Position numbers and translations under genes: made by a program
Shown here: one piece after another, positions 24,401 to 33,780 of the stretch
Position numbering within the stretch: position 1 is the first letter of the stretch
How the letters are laid out: each line of letters starts with the position of its first letter
Notes under the pieces: model-generated
Seen by the model: the letters and a program-made list of their open reading frames with translations, nothing else
Databases searched by the model: none
Told to the model about the DNA's origin: nothing
NCBI RefSeq assembly: GCF_032854445.1
Contig: NC_088302.1
Location: 5,885,338 to 5,949,337 of the forward strand
Source of the DNA: Liolophura sinensis
Taxonomy: Eukaryota > Mollusca > Polyplacophora > Chitonida > Chitonidae
Reading direction: 5' to 3'
DNA length: 64,000 bases

Positions 24401-24464
24401 CAACTCCCGGGGAAATGGACTGACTTACGCCCAAACCAACGGTAAATCCATCAAAGCACAGTAA
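5841..24464 (+). CDS. EXPERA-domain (EBP-like) membrane protein, four exons
   Basis: Joined from 5841-6012, 19731-19800, 20327-20372 and 24135-24464 (205 residues plus stop). Every intron is GT-AG and the phases match: Tyr58 is split T|AT, Leu81 is split CT|C, and the last junction is in phase 0. Predicted membrane segments are at about 19-41, 75-96, 107-127 and 145-167, the four-helix layout of the EXPERA family (EBP, EBPL, TM6SF, TMEM97). Family-like features are TWDACF (33-38), PGG (47-49), Y..Y...D..Y (58-68), SLMNCAEV (80-87), TFWKTIMYFL (115-124) and PNGIWIVLP (151-159). In EBP the equivalent helices line a sterol-binding pocket, and Glu86 and Asp35 sit roughly where EBP has acidic pocket residues. 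EBP itself is a sterol delta8-delta7 isomerase of the endoplasmic reticulum. Whether this divergent member has isomerase activity cannot be told; a sterol or lipid ligand is an inference. The length agrees with EBPL-type proteins (~200 aa). The start is the first in-frame ATG after an upstream in-frame TAG. Confidence 0.75.
6158..6305 (+). mobile_element. tRNA-derived SINE, internally deleted copy
   Basis: Begins GAGGCCTCTGTGGCTTAG, a box-A-like head. It then jumps to the conserved 3' part (GCATAATGCTGACCGCCG, AAGTGAAATATTCTTTGG), lacking most of the middle seen in the 39296-39567 copy. The tail is AT-rich. Confidence 0.7.
6312..6562 (-). mobile_element. Diverged SINE, minus strand
   Basis: It starts with the reversed 3' domain (GACTGATTGGCGTTAGACG, TTTCACTTACGGCGG) and ends with a reversed tRNA-like head. 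TGGGTCTGAACCAGC is a box-B complement and ACCTAAACCACTCGGTC a box-A complement. It is head-to-tail opposite the SINE just upstream. Confidence 0.6.
6765..6820. repeat. 17-bp tandem triplication
   Basis: CTTGCTGACTGGGCAAA occurs three times in direct succession with no differences in the core. This is a short, recent-looking expansion. Confidence 0.9.
7138..10555. repeat. 54-bp satellite array, ~63 units, within intron 1
   Basis: Units of 54 bp contain AGAAGAAAATCTGGCTGTG, TCTTTTTCACAG, TTATACACTTTC and TGAGCTGACA in this order. A minority are 53 bp (GTATTTTCACAG in place of GTCTTTTTCACAG, for example near 7440, 7550, 7605, 8465, 8515 and 10388), and one unit near 10074 has lost about 17 bp. 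Read on the plus strand, the direction of the host gene, each unit has a CTGAC followed 34 nt later by a pyrimidine-run CAG, like a 3' splice site. On the minus strand the 18-codon frame (SAQKVYNCEKDTARFSS type) stays open for up to 606 codons. The recurrent variable sites in it all change the amino acid, so it does not behave like a selected protein. Confidence 0.92.
10556..10965. repeat. Decayed edge of the 54-bp array
   Basis: Recognisable but mutated units (TTATACACTTTC, GAGATGACATAGAAG, GTCTAGCTATGTCTTG) with variable spacing continue to about 10965. This is the usual pattern of an array homogenised in its centre and decaying at its edge. Confidence 0.75.
11332..11817 (+). other. Unidentified 161-codon open frame in intron 1
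   Basis: An ATG-to-stop frame crossing a run of about 18 G at 11408-11425 (translated as poly-Gly). It ends in a basic stretch (RKGRKAHNAYRRLRP), and an AATAAA lies just after it near 11845. I recognise no domain. It could be a fragment of a retroelement 3' end or a chance frame. The G run makes the frame itself uncertain. Confidence 0.2.
11408..11425. repeat. Poly-G run
   Basis: About 18 consecutive G after GGGGGA. Length errors are likely here, and the run could form a G-quadruplex. Confidence 0.8.
12273..12338. repeat. (TA)n microsatellite
   Basis: About 33 uninterrupted TA dinucleotides. Confidence 0.95.
13033..13054. promoter_or_regulatory. CRE-like pair
   Basis: A perfect palindromic TGACGTCA at 13033-13040 is followed six bases later by TGACGTAG. 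These match cAMP-response/ATF site consensus. Their intronic position and the lack of other support leave function open. Confidence 0.25.
16370..16480 (+). mobile_element. Diverged SINE 3' portion
   Basis: GGTTTCCTCCAAACCGCCGTCG followed by ACATTCTTGAGTTCGGCGTTGAA matches the 3' domain of the family seen complete at 39296-39567, with several changes. The head is degraded. Confidence 0.5.
17369..17714 (-). mobile_element. Near-complete tRNA-derived SINE (ACTC-tailed family), minus strand
   Basis: On the minus strand it runs from a tRNA-like head (complement of GCGGACGCTCTACCAACTG) through the hairpin GAGGAAGTT-gt-AACTTCCTC, TGAATGCCG-like body and GACTGAAAAATTGTTGAG to an (ACTC)n tail, seen here as GAGTGAGTGAGTGAG. 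It is collinear with 29362-29722 over essentially its whole length. It has no coding capacity and would depend on a partner LINE. Confidence 0.85.
17795..17878. repeat. Minisatellite, left of the TIR element
   Basis: Units of about 20-24 bp containing GTACACTTTTGTAGGGTA. The array resumes at 18947 after the inserted element. Confidence 0.7.
17879..18946. mobile_element. Non-autonomous terminal-inverted-repeat element (1068 bp)
   Basis: Perfect 18-bp terminal inverted repeats: CAGGCAGCGAAATTTGGC at 17879-17896 and its complement at 18929-18946. A direct TAGGG lies immediately outside both ends (17874-17878 and 18947-18951), consistent with a 5-bp target duplication. Removing the element and one TAGGG restores the surrounding minisatellite unit. 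Subterminal regions repeat GCGTAACCGAT-like motifs (near 18832, 18862 and 18899, with relatives near 17910). The interior has no transposase and contains a (TA)n tract. I cannot assign a superfamily, because 5-bp duplications with this terminus do not match a family I know well. Confidence 0.75.
18397..18465. repeat. (TA)n microsatellite inside the TIR element
   Basis: About 34 TA dinucleotides. Confidence 0.95.
18947..19110. repeat. Minisatellite, right of the TIR element
   Basis: Continuation of the 20-24 bp units (TAGGGTATCCAGTTTTGTAG, GTACACTTTTGAACGG and similar), gradually diverging. Confidence 0.7.
19200..19697. repeat. 24-bp tandem array ending just before exon 2
   Basis: About 20 units of 24 bp built on ACGTTTACACATGTCAGTACG with moderate divergence. 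The last unit ends about 33 bp upstream of the exon 2 boundary, leaving only the acceptor pyrimidine tract between. Open frames in it are by-products of the 24-bp period. Confidence 0.85.
19731..19800 (+). CDS. EXPERA-domain gene, exon 2 (70 nt)
   Basis: Acceptor CTTACTACTTCAG, then 2 + 66 + 2 coding bases, then donor GTAAGTTAT. It completes Tyr58 and encodes residues 59-80, a hydrophilic loop with Y..NID..Y..VSD leading into the second helix. It is too short and has no ATG, so simple ORF calling misses it. The phase match to exons 1 and 3 and the EBP-like D..Y...(D/N)F spacing support it. Confidence 0.8.
19801..20326 (+). other. Intron 2 of the EXPERA-domain gene
   Basis: 526 bp from donor GTAAGTTAT to acceptor TTTACTGTCTTTTCAG. 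Unique sequence with no element that I recognise. Confidence 0.75.
20327..20372 (+). CDS. EXPERA-domain gene, exon 3 (46 nt micro-exon)
   Basis: One base completing Leu81 followed by 15 codons (MNCAEVIFNVATLFL, residues 82-96), then donor GTAAGTATA. It forms the second membrane helix with the acidic Glu86. The acceptor pyrimidine tract is strong. Its position and the MN..E motif match the family. Confidence 0.8.
20937..20998 (-). mobile_element. SINE 3'-end remnant
   Basis: (TTTA)n followed by ACGACGGCGGTCAG, the reversed 3' end of the AAAT-tailed SINE family. The rest is missing. Confidence 0.45.
23376..23786. repeat. 34/33-bp minisatellite in intron 3
   Basis: About 12 units containing CCCTTGAACTCTGTCTGGG and CTCTAGTTGATCAAT. 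33-bp variants lack one G (CTGGCTC). Alternating variant units suggest a two- or three-unit higher-order pattern. Confidence 0.9.
24135..24464 (+). CDS. EXPERA-domain gene, exon 4 (terminal)
   Basis: Begins in phase 0 after TTGTAG with HKQKSRHTVPLG, so coding starts 24 nt upstream of the first in-frame start-like codon (GTG at 24159). It encodes helices three and four (TFWKTIMYFL, PNGIWIVLP) and a charged cytosolic-looking tail ending KSIKAQ and TAA. GC content is clearly above the flanking introns. The final residues are not a canonical di-lysine ER signal. Confidence 0.85.
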   Translation, partial: HKQKSRHTVPLGFTVSVMTFWKTIMYFLMLAEICGGHNFRKGNEFWEEIFIIAIPNGIWIVLPFIVMAALWNRMMLRAEEDDKRVFSTFNSRGNGLTYAQTNGKSIKAQ

Positions 24465-25134
24465 GCTGGATGGCAGTAAAAGATTCCGGGATCGATAAAC
24501 GTTTAGTTTTTTTTCATCGACTTACTTGGATTGAACGCACAGAGACTTCGTCCATCCTTCCATCTCGGCAACCATCTATTATTCATGTCTGTCCCTATGG
24601 TATTCAAACGTGAGCAATGCTTTAGTTCCATGATGAGTACTTTTGGTGTTCTAATATTGTGCATTGAATGAAAGGGTCGTCTGATGGTGTTATTGATTTA
24701 TTTGATAGTGTCAGGAAGACGTTTTTCGTTGAGTTACGTCTTGCATTTAAATGTTGTCCAGCGGAATATGCATGAAAGCTTCGATTTTTCATTGGCTAAG
24801 TTGTTGTTCTTGTTCATTGCATTAGGTCATGGATGAAAGTTTAGTTATTCATTCAAAGAAACTGTCAACATGTTCGGTTGATACAGATAATGGGAACATG
24901 CTAGTTTTGTGACCGATTTCTTTTATGGGCGCAGTTACATATTGGGTGGTTGCGTAACGAAGAACTCTTAATTTGTTGTTAATTTCTTTGGCATTCTTTC
25001 CCCATCCACTTGTGCCTGATTGAAAGCGTCATGATGTACTGGTAGGTTGGTTTGGTGTGGACAAGTCAAAAAGAACCACAAACGTGTTGTTAAGCTATGG
25101 ATTCGTTCCGTTTTGTAAAATATTTTGGATAAAC

Positions 25135-25140
25135 AATAAA
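25135..25140 (+). terminator. Candidate polyadenylation signal of the EXPERA-domain gene
   Basis: AATAAA about 670 bp after the stop codon, the first clear canonical signal downstream. A second AATAAA at about 25301 is an alternative. Confidence 0.4.
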
Positions 25141-26767
25141 CAATTGGACTTTCATACACCAAAAAGTTGTTTTGTAAGTCATGCATAATGAACACGTAAA
25201 TTGGTCCTTGATTGCTTTGGTATTCAAATGTAGTTTGGTGGACAATAGCAAAACTAATTTAGTCTGGTCTCGATTTGTTTGGCGTCACCGTCTATTATTA
25301 AATAAAGATTACCAATGTTTGATTTACTTCGGTTCAAAGTGCCATTCAGCATGTCAGCATAATTTGTTAATTTGTTCAACTCATATGCAGTGAATGAATG
25401 TAGATTCCTTGTTTGCATTGTTGTGGCTTTTTTTGGAAAGGAATTCTTGGTTTGGTCGCAGATGTTTCTTTTTGGTATTCGATTGTCTCCAGCAAAGGTG
25501 TACAGTGGTGCAACACAATTCAATTTTGACGATTCATTCATACCGATGACTGCATGTTATAGATGCACCTTATTTTTGAAAACTGAGTTTTTGGCTTTCT
25601 GAATGCTATTTTATGATTTTATGTTATGATATTCATAGTATTGATATTTGTTGACTAAAGCTTATCTTGTAAATTCATGTAACCGCGTTACAGAACATGA
25701 TTTTTAAACTGTTTACTTAAACTATCCATATTTACTTGCATACGTATACGGGCAGCTCTCATTTGTATATCGTGCAACACTTAAATATATGTGTAATATC
25801 TTCTTATTTACTATTGCTCATGTGAAGGTGTTTATCATTTAAATGGATATAAAATCGTCAGTGATAGGCTGGTATGAGATGTAAGCAAAATGTTAGATAT
25901 GGTACATTTATTTTTGCGTAACGTACGTAAAAAATCACCTCTGCCAACAGGAACGTCTTTTTGTGGAAATCTGGGACGTGCGTAAATGTACTAATAGCTC
26001 TGGATTCCGATATGTTTTCTTCAACCTGACTATTGTCATAAATATACAGAGATGCATCTTTATAATGTACGCTGAATGTTTTATAATTTTGTGTGATTCT
26101 TTGTGATACGTATATATAGTTGTTTCATCACACGTACATGTACCAATCATAGTTTTCAATGTCCAACACTCTGACCGAACAGGTACAATAGAGCACGATA
26201 AGTCCGAAAATCATGCTTGAAGACAGATTTCAGTAATGTCACAATTTTAATCATTTTTGAAGACTTGAGAAACAGGGCCCATTTCCTTGAACAGCTGGCC
26301 AATGGCTTATCCAGGTTTTTATCAAAGGATGAATTAGAGATCTGATCATTTTAACATTAACTTAGTGTAAGAGCTATGCGGGCGAAAGGGGTTTTAAACA
26401 AATTTGTTGTGTAATTAAATATACTGGCTACCAGAATAGGTTAAATCTTCAGCACGGTATAGGGAAAGGTACACAGGGTAAAATTATCTTCTAATGCAGG
26501 ATTTAATTCAAAATGATCACAGGATTTTCTTGAATAACGGATTTTATTTTGGAATAAAACGAGGGTGCTTGCTTGAGTGAAGTTTTGGTGATATCAAGCA
26601 TATAACATGTTAGCAGCCACACCAAAACGTCGTTCTCGTAACTTAGCGAAGACGTTACCCATAAATTGGTTTTGTGTTATACCAAAATCTTATAAATGAG
26701 TTTCATTTGGTTCACCTCACTTTGGATTACTTGCATGCTATCCTTCTGCTCCGAGCTATTAAACTAT
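25141..26767. other. Intergenic stretch
   Basis: AT-rich unique sequence. Only short open frames; no element recognised. Confidence 0.5.
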
Positions 26768-26988
26768 CACACGTGGCGTAAACCAGACGTACGACGTGTG
26801 ACGTAAACCAGACGTACCACGTGTGACGTAAACCAGACGTACCACGCGTGACCTTAACCAGACGTACCACACGTGGCGTAAACCAGACGTACCACGGGTG
26901 ACGTAAATCAGACGTACCACGTGTGACGTAAACCAGACGTACCACGTGTGACATAAACCAGACGTACGTCGTGTGACGTAAAGCAGAC
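26768..26988. repeat. 25-bp minisatellite with E-box and CRE-like motifs
   Basis: About nine units of 25 bp with the core CCAGACGTACCACGTGTGAC. Most units contain (C)ACGTG (E-box or hypoxia-element core) followed by TGACGTAA (CRE/bZIP-like). Because 25 is not a multiple of three, the minus-strand frames cycle through three peptide versions, so the ORFs there are artefacts. Confidence 0.88.
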
Positions 26989-27447
26989 AAATACCGTACG
27001 ACTTATGTGATGATATTAGCGACAAATGAATTTATCTTAAAAAAAGGAAATACAGTTTAGGCTCTTTACTGGAATAAATTTTTTATGCGAGTTGAAGAGC
27101 AAAAGTTTTATTTATGGTATTTATGGCCTGAATTTGTTTGTCTCTTCCTTATTTATTTGTACTTCTTTATATTAGATTGTTTTTTTACCAACACAACTTT
27201 GTGAAACTGCAGCACGTGGCGCACAGATGTTACATATCTCTCGCAATTCCCATATTATACCTCATATTGATGTTGTTTGTCGTCAGACTATATGGTTCGT
27301 TGTTTGGGATTTTGTTTCGTAAGCATTATCAACTGTAAATACGAAATGTGAAATAAACATATATTCACACCTACAGAGCGAAGAGTTAAATGAACTGATA
27401 GCTTTATTTACAAGATTGACGGCATATAAGTTGAAGCGTCGAATCAT
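26989..27447. other. Unannotated intergenic stretch
   Basis: AT-rich, no feature recognised. Confidence 0.4.
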
Positions 27448-27720
27448 TAGATTCCATTTATTTATTAATTTATTTATTTACTGCTTTATTTATGTATTTA
27501 TTTAACGCAAAGTAGAATCGAGAATTTTTTTACTTCTACTATGAAGGCTTGTTTATGGGAAAAATAAACCACTTGGCTTTGGCAAGTTACACTGGCGACC
27601 TTTCCATTTGTGACAAGCCTTATAGATGGAAGACGCGGTCGATTCCATCTTGCCACCAAGTAAAATTCGCTGACCGAGCGTGGGATTGAACTCACGCCTG
27701 GGGTAACCTAGCGATCAAAG
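27448..27720 (-). mobile_element. SINE-like element, minus strand
   Basis: Starts with (ATTT)n and ends in a reversed tRNA-like head with a box-B complement, GGGATTGAACTCACGCC, preceded by GACCGAGCG. The body differs from the main families here, so it may be a separate or very old SINE. Confidence 0.5.
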
Positions 27721-28295
27721 AACAAAAGCTCTACAAGTAACTTATAACGCAAATCTTCACAAAAAATATAAGATATTAAACACGTATTATAGTATGTAGC
27801 TTTCTTTATCGCAATCTCTTTTGTCTCTAGATACAGGTATAGGGATCTAACCGTTCTGTGGAATTGGATCGCCTCACATGTTATAAAAAAACCGCAGCAG
27901 TAGATTAAAATATTTTTCATGATCTTCTCATTACAACTATATTCTATAATATTTAAAGCTATGCTAAAGTCAAACGTGCGCAATAAGAGTTACATATGAC
28001 CATGCTGAAGGCTTTTTTTTTTGCATGATGTTTTGCATTGTTACTTGTTTTATTATTTTTTTTAGCAGAGTGTATATCTTCTCCTGGATTGTTTGTGAAC
28101 GAGAACGTGACAAACAAACGCAACTAAAAACTCAATGACATTTATGAATGGAGTATATAACAATGACACAATGCTTTGAAAACAAGAATGTTTCTCTTGT
28201 GCGCCTGCACCATACGTGACAAAAGACAGCTATTGTTCTTTGATGATTGACATCTTTAACTGTAGTTGTTGCTACACGCATTTCGTTTAATCTGT
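27721..28295. other. Unannotated intergenic stretch
   Basis: AT-rich, nothing supported. Confidence 0.4.
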
Positions 28296-28420
28296 TTCCT
28301 TATTCTAACCTCTCAGTGCTGAGCACAAAGCGAGGTAGCAACAAGTGCATTTTTAAAGCCTTTGGTATGGCCGGACCTGGGTTTAATGTCTCCAGACATC
28401 GATACGTCGCTCTAACCATT
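28296..28420 (-). mobile_element. SINE fragment related to the 488-790 element
   Basis: CTCTCAGTGCTGAGCACAAAG, AGCAACAAGTGCATTTTTAA and GCCTTTGGTATGGCCGG match the body of 488-790, followed by CCTGGGTTTAATGTC at the head-proximal side. It is truncated at the left. Confidence 0.6.
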
Positions 28421-29361
28421 ATCGGCCATCCATACGGTCGCCTTCTTATGGGGACCATATGCCGACGGTATGTAGAGCGGATCCATGCATATTGTTGATT
28501 AAATTCATGTTGTCTATGTAACAAAACAAAAATAAGATAGATACAGCAATATAGGATCGTTTGTGTCTTTGACCCAGTGTACAATATACAGCTGCTTTGA
28601 AAAGCAGATTAGATTTACTATCGTACGAAACATAATAGCTGGTAAATCTCTGACAATGATACAACGATATGTACTTGTCCATCTCGCGTTTGTCGATGTA
28701 ATGTCTACTACTGAGTGATAGATGGCATTTATAACAGCGGCAATATACACAGCCGCTTTCTTCGCTCAATTGTTATCTTGTTCACACGTCACATTTACGC
28801 TTGTGCCCTCTTTTAACACATTAAGCTGTCATCTCTAATGGCCCCATCATCCTCAAAGCTTTATAGGAGGCACAAAACACCGTTGTTCCGGACAGGAATG
28901 TTTATATGAATAACTGTTTTTGGCTGCAGGATACGTTAGAATGAAGTGTCTCTCACAACGTTTAACTGTCTAGATTGCTAGTTGGTCCAGGTCAGCACAG
29001 ATGAACGGCAACAACAAGTCGACCTCGCGGCTTTGTCATTCTAATTTATCTACATGCACCTTAGTAATTAATCATATTTTAGACAAGCAATTTGTTTGCT
29101 TGCATGATTCAATCTTAAATTTAAGCAAAAGAATCACATTTAGAATGTGTTTAAATACAAAACTAAATGATTCAAGGTCATTATCACTGCTTCACAGCCC
29201 TCCATGATAAACAAGTAAATGTTAAACTTGCTCCGTTTTTTTTAGTTTAACGACCGTTCTTTAGTGTAGTACACACGAATATTCAGAAGGCAGCGATTTT
29301 GGTATACCGTGGAGGGAACCGGGGCGCCAATGGTAAACCACCGATATCAAAGATTGTTACC
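28421..29361. other. Unannotated intergenic stretch
   Basis: Overlapping short open frames on the minus strand between 28300 and 28770, and on the plus strand at 29001-29207. None is recognisable. Confidence 0.4.
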
Positions 29362-29722
29362 GGCCCGGATAGCACAGGTGGTAGAGCGTCCGCTTCGGGA
29401 CCGGTAGACCCAGGATCAATCCTTGATCGAGTCACACCTAAGACTTTAAAAGAGGAAGTTGTAACTTCCTCGCTTGGCGTTCAGCATGAAGGGAATAGTG
29501 CAACGACTGGTTGACCCGTATCAGTATAATGGCTCGGGCGGGGCGGCTTACTTACCTTCGGTAAGTCGTCTCAGTGAAGCAGCACTAAATAAAATAGCGG
29601 TGGAAATCCGTCCTGCAACAAGGAGGCACATTACACGTACATGCACCCTAATGATTCCTTCGTCGTCATATGACTGAAAAATTGTTGAGTACGACGTTAA
29701 ACCCCAAGCACTCACTCACTCA
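29362..29722 (+). mobile_element. Complete tRNA-derived SINE (ACTC-tailed family)
   Basis: Head CGGATAGCACAGGTGG (box A) and CCAGGATCAATCC (box B-like). The body has the hairpin GAGGAAGTT-gt-AACTTCCTC and GCTCGGGCGGGGCGGC. The 3' domain is CATATGACTGAAAAATTG then GAGTACGACGTTAAAC, with tail ACTCACTCACTC. It is the best reference copy of this family in the window. Frames inside it are not coding. Confidence 0.88.
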
Positions 29723-30003
29723 AAGATTGTTGTCAGTTTGAGGCAAGTAATCTCAACGGACTTCATGTTAAGCCACACTAACGGCCTTATACGAGTATTG
29801 TCGGCTGCCAATTGTGGTCAGAGCGACTGAGAGATGCGCATCTTAAATATTCAACAAGGCACCCCTCGCCTCCTCACGAAACGCGCGTTTTAGTACATCT
29901 CATTGATGTTTTGTGTTCTAGGAAATAGGTGCTTGTAGCCTACAGTCCTACAAGGAACGGGTACGTGTTTAAACTCGTCTGTTACATTTAATATAATATT
30001 ATA

Positions 30004-30100
30004 TTAATTTATTTATTATTTGACTGGTGTTTTACGCCGTACCCAAGAATATTTCACTCATACAAAGGCGGACAGGATTACGGTTTGAGGTAATATCATG
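30004..30100 (-). mobile_element. 3'-end fragment of AAAT-tailed SINE
   Basis: TTATTTGACTGGTGTTTTACG, CCGTACCCAAGAATATTTCAC and CATACAAAGGCGG are the reversed 3' domain; the remainder is lost. Confidence 0.65.
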
Positions 30101-30468
30101 TGTTTTTTGAGAGATGCTGAAGAGATGATTGTATTATTGCAACAGGCGGTATCCTGATGGAACAACAGAACCAGACGGCCATATATAACATAGCAGTTTG
30201 TAGCAATACCATAATCTGCCATGTCTCAGAAAACATGATGTAATCTGTACATAGGTATGATAAATAATATATAAATGTAGATCCTTGCAGGAAAGTCTAA
30301 ATATCACATCCAAATATCTGTACTTCTTTTAGCTCTTATTGTTGTTTTGATTTTTTGATTTTTTTGTTATTTAAATATTTAAATTTAAATTTTGTGGTTT
30401 TTAAATGAAAATGAATTGATATCATTGTTTGCGTAAGCCCTGGATTATTCCTTCAGAACGTTCGAAGT

Positions 30469-30782
30469 GGCCTATGCCATGCGATGATTGTTCCTCCAGC
30501 CCCATAACGTTTGAAGTGCCTGGACAAACTGACCATCAAACAAAACTATGCCATGCTATGATTGTTCCTCCAGCCCCATAACGTTTGAAGTACCTGGACA
30601 AACTGGCCATCAAACAAAACTATGCCATGCGATGATTGTTCCTCCAGCCCCATAACGTTTAAAGTGCCTGGACAAACTGACCGTCAAACAAAACTATGCC
30701 ATGCGATGATTGTTCCTCCAGCCCCATAACGTTTGAAGTGCCTGGACAAACTGACCATCAAACAAAACTATGCCATGCGATG
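30469..30782. repeat. 74-bp tandem repeat, four units
   Basis: GCGATGATTGTTCCTCCAGC recurs at 30481, 30555 (one change), 30629 and 30703, with exact 74-bp spacing. A partial fifth start is at 30777. Units differ at only a few bases, so the expansion is recent. Confidence 0.93.
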
Positions 30783-32749
30783 TTTATTTTAAAACTTGCG
30801 CAGCAAAAGCAGAAAATTACAGTTGGCAGACATGAACATGTTATCTGAATATTAATAATTCACGTGCAAAATAATTATGTTCACTGCCTTGCCTGGAAGT
30901 GGCCAAATAATAACGGAATATGACTGTCACTTCGCTAAATGGTCATCTCTCAATGTGACGGAGTGGGGGGGGGGGCGTCGGGGGGCATGCTCTGTCTGTT
31001 TGTATAGGTGTTCAGACAAACACAAAGAGGCTCTGTAATAGAAGTAGTTTTCTTACTACTCTTATGTCGATTGTATGATATATCATCAAAGAAATTTACT
31101 TTTCAAAGTTTTCAAAGACTACATGGTCATATCTTTCTGGCTTTAATGCCCTTTTTCTTGCCTCTGTAAACAGCAAGAGCAGGTCGATTCGGCAGATCAC
31201 GTGACCCTGGTTAAGAATCGTGGTGTCTTGCTCAGCAATGAGGTCAAGTCGTGCTAAAGGTAACCCCTGCTGCACTACATCAAGTCTAAACAAAACAAAT
31301 TTCTAGTCAAACTGCCAGTTTGAATTTCGAGACATGAATGGGTTGGACGATTTGATCGAACTACTTTTTGTAACATGGCACCAGTACAAGCGTATCGATT
31401 CATCCTTATCAGTAATATGATTGGACTTCTTTTTCCTTATCTGAAGAGAGGCGTTTTGGAGAAAAATCAAGTCTTTATCAAAGTGAGCACACATATTTAA
31501 GTTTCAGTGCTCTCCATTGCAGTAGTGACACTTCCGCTTTTACTTTTTTATATACAAAACTGACAGGTTATCTCCCTCCACGCGTTACAGTGTTGGGTAT
31601 CTTTGATACATTACGCGCATTATTCGGGTAGAGTACGAGCCCAGTCCACGACTCGATCGCCAGTGACATGAGTTCTGTCAGGTTTGAAGATAACAGGCTT
31701 TATGCATAACAGCAAACACTGAACTGTCACTGTAAACTCTACACTGTTGCTATAAAAAAAGGCTTCACGCTGATTCGTGCGGTCATTTCAAAAAGTAGTC
31801 ATAATATAACTCTAACCCCAATTTAACAAAAACGGACCATTTAAAACATTTTTTTAAATTCAAATTTGAAATGGACAGCCGTATAAGTGGTAGTTTGCTT
31901 GACCAACTGATAGTGAATTAATCACCTGATTTACCACAAAATCTCTTAAGAAGAGATGTATGAGATAAGTTTGCAAAAAATAAAATAAGAGAGTTCCCAG
32001 TGCACTCAGTGGCGGACTGATTAGAAGAAAGCCAAGCTTGAATTACATGAGGTGGGCAATTTTCTAATTGGGCAGAAGAAAATAAAACCTTTAACTTTTC
32101 AAGTTTTGATATACGTTGATGTCGAGCTAAACGTCAAAAGATTGGTAATTCAAATTATTTGAAATGTGTTCTGTTTGTTGTTCACACTTCATTTCTTGCA
32201 GATGGCTTATTGGCACATTTTTAACTAGACGACCTTTATAAGTCAACTATTCATGACGTTGCATTCCTCACATGAAAGTCTGATACTTTTTCAATCCTTA
32301 GTATGCAGCCATCATCCGGGCAAAATTATCAACATCACGAAATCAGGTAAATATTCCCTTGCACGCTTGGTCATGACTGAGCATGCGCACAACTGTGTGC
32401 AAATGTTTCACAACTGTGATGTTATAAATGCATGTGCACAGTTGAGTGAAGAGCAGTAGTCAACTAAGTCTGCACGTTGAGTCTGGAGTCGTGATATTTT
32501 TTTGTTCACACGCGAATTTCTTCCACTTGCTTTAAAAGCTTACTCTGTTGGACAACATAAATATTTATTGATAAAATTTACCAATTCGTTTGACTGGTTC
32601 TCCTTTTTCATAATTTCACATTTGAATAACAAGGTCCTACATTTGACAGGTAGCTTCCGAACGATAAAAAAACTGATCCATTGAAATGTTAGCTTCATGT
32701 TTAGCATAATCCTTGTTTTCTAAACTGTCAAGTTTAAAACAAAATAAAT
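30783..32749. other. Unannotated intergenic stretch
   Basis: Unique AT-rich sequence with a G-run near 30964-30975. The open frames at 31096-31494 (minus) and 32253-32684 (plus) are short and unrecognised. Confidence 0.4.
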
Positions 32750-33780
32750 AAAATTTATTTATTTATTTATATATTTCTTTGATTGGTGTTTTGACGAAGT
32801 ACTCAAGAATATTTCACTTATACGACGGCGGCCAACATTTTGGTGAGAAGAAACCGGACAGAGCTCAGGGGGAAATCCACGACCAACCGCAGGTTGGTGG
32901 CAGACATTCCCACGTACGGCCGGAGAGTCGAATCAGTTGAATCTGTATATATCTATAATGGCTCAAACGTCTCTATGCCACTAAAATTGATGAAATGATG
33001 AAAAAAATGAAAATCCCACATGAAGAGAAAACGGTCGAAACCAGTTATTTAGTGTCACGCAGCAAGTTCCACAGATAAACATTTTATTTTATTAAACTAT
33101 TTATTTATTTATTTATTTGTTTATCTGATTGGTGTTTTACGCCGTACTTATAAATATTATATAAGAACACTTATTTACGATGTCGGCCAACGTTATGGTG
33201 GGAGGAACCGCGGATGCATGGCTCTGAGGAAAACCACGACACTATCAGTGGTGTAAAACATCAATGGTGGGAGGAACCGCGGATGCATGGCTCTGAGGAA
33301 AACCACGACACTATCAGTGGTGTAAAACATCAATGAAGTAAACAAACCTCTAATAAATCACTTTTTATGAAAATATAACTTCATGCATGGTAATTGTTTT
33401 GACATTGCCGTTACGGAAGATTCAATCGATGAACGGAACTTTTTAAATTTAAGATTAGGCCTGCGGCTTCAAGTAAAGGCTGCAAACTGTAGAAAACCGG
33501 GGAAAACCAACAACCATTCGCAGGTTGGTGACCGACCTTCCCAAACATGGCTGGAGAGGAAGGTAGAATGAGCTGGACTTGAACTTACAGAGACCGCATT
33601 GGTGAGAGGTTCCTGGGTCATTATGCTGCTCTAGCGCCCTAACCCACTGAACCACGGAGGCCCAATATTTCATTTATACGACGGTGGCCAACATTATGGT
33701 GGGAGGAATCCCGGCACAGCCTGAGGGAATCCCCACGACCATCCGCAAGTCGTTGACAGATCTTACAATGTACGGGTACG
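32750..33780 (-). mobile_element. Cluster of four minus-strand SINE fragments
   Basis: Four pieces of the AAAT-tailed family lie in a row in one orientation. The first two are 3' domains, at 32750-32945 and 33095-33335 (GATTGGTGTTTTACGCCG type starts). A head-containing piece at 33480-33664 ends AACCACGGAGGCCC, the complement of the SINE start. A further 3' piece follows at 33663-33780. Serial insertion or tandem SINE dimers would explain the order. Confidence 0.8.
33196..33335. repeat. 69-bp tandem duplication inside a SINE
   Basis: TGGTGGGAGGAACCGCGGATG begins at 33196 and again at 33265 (first bases quoted only). The two copies appear identical through GTGTAAAACATCAATG, so the duplication is recent. 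Confidence 0.92.

Noticed and set aside
24102..24434. 110-codon minus-strand frame opposite exon 4
   Set aside because: The plus-strand frame has splice sites, phase continuity and a membrane-protein family match; the minus frame is its shadow.
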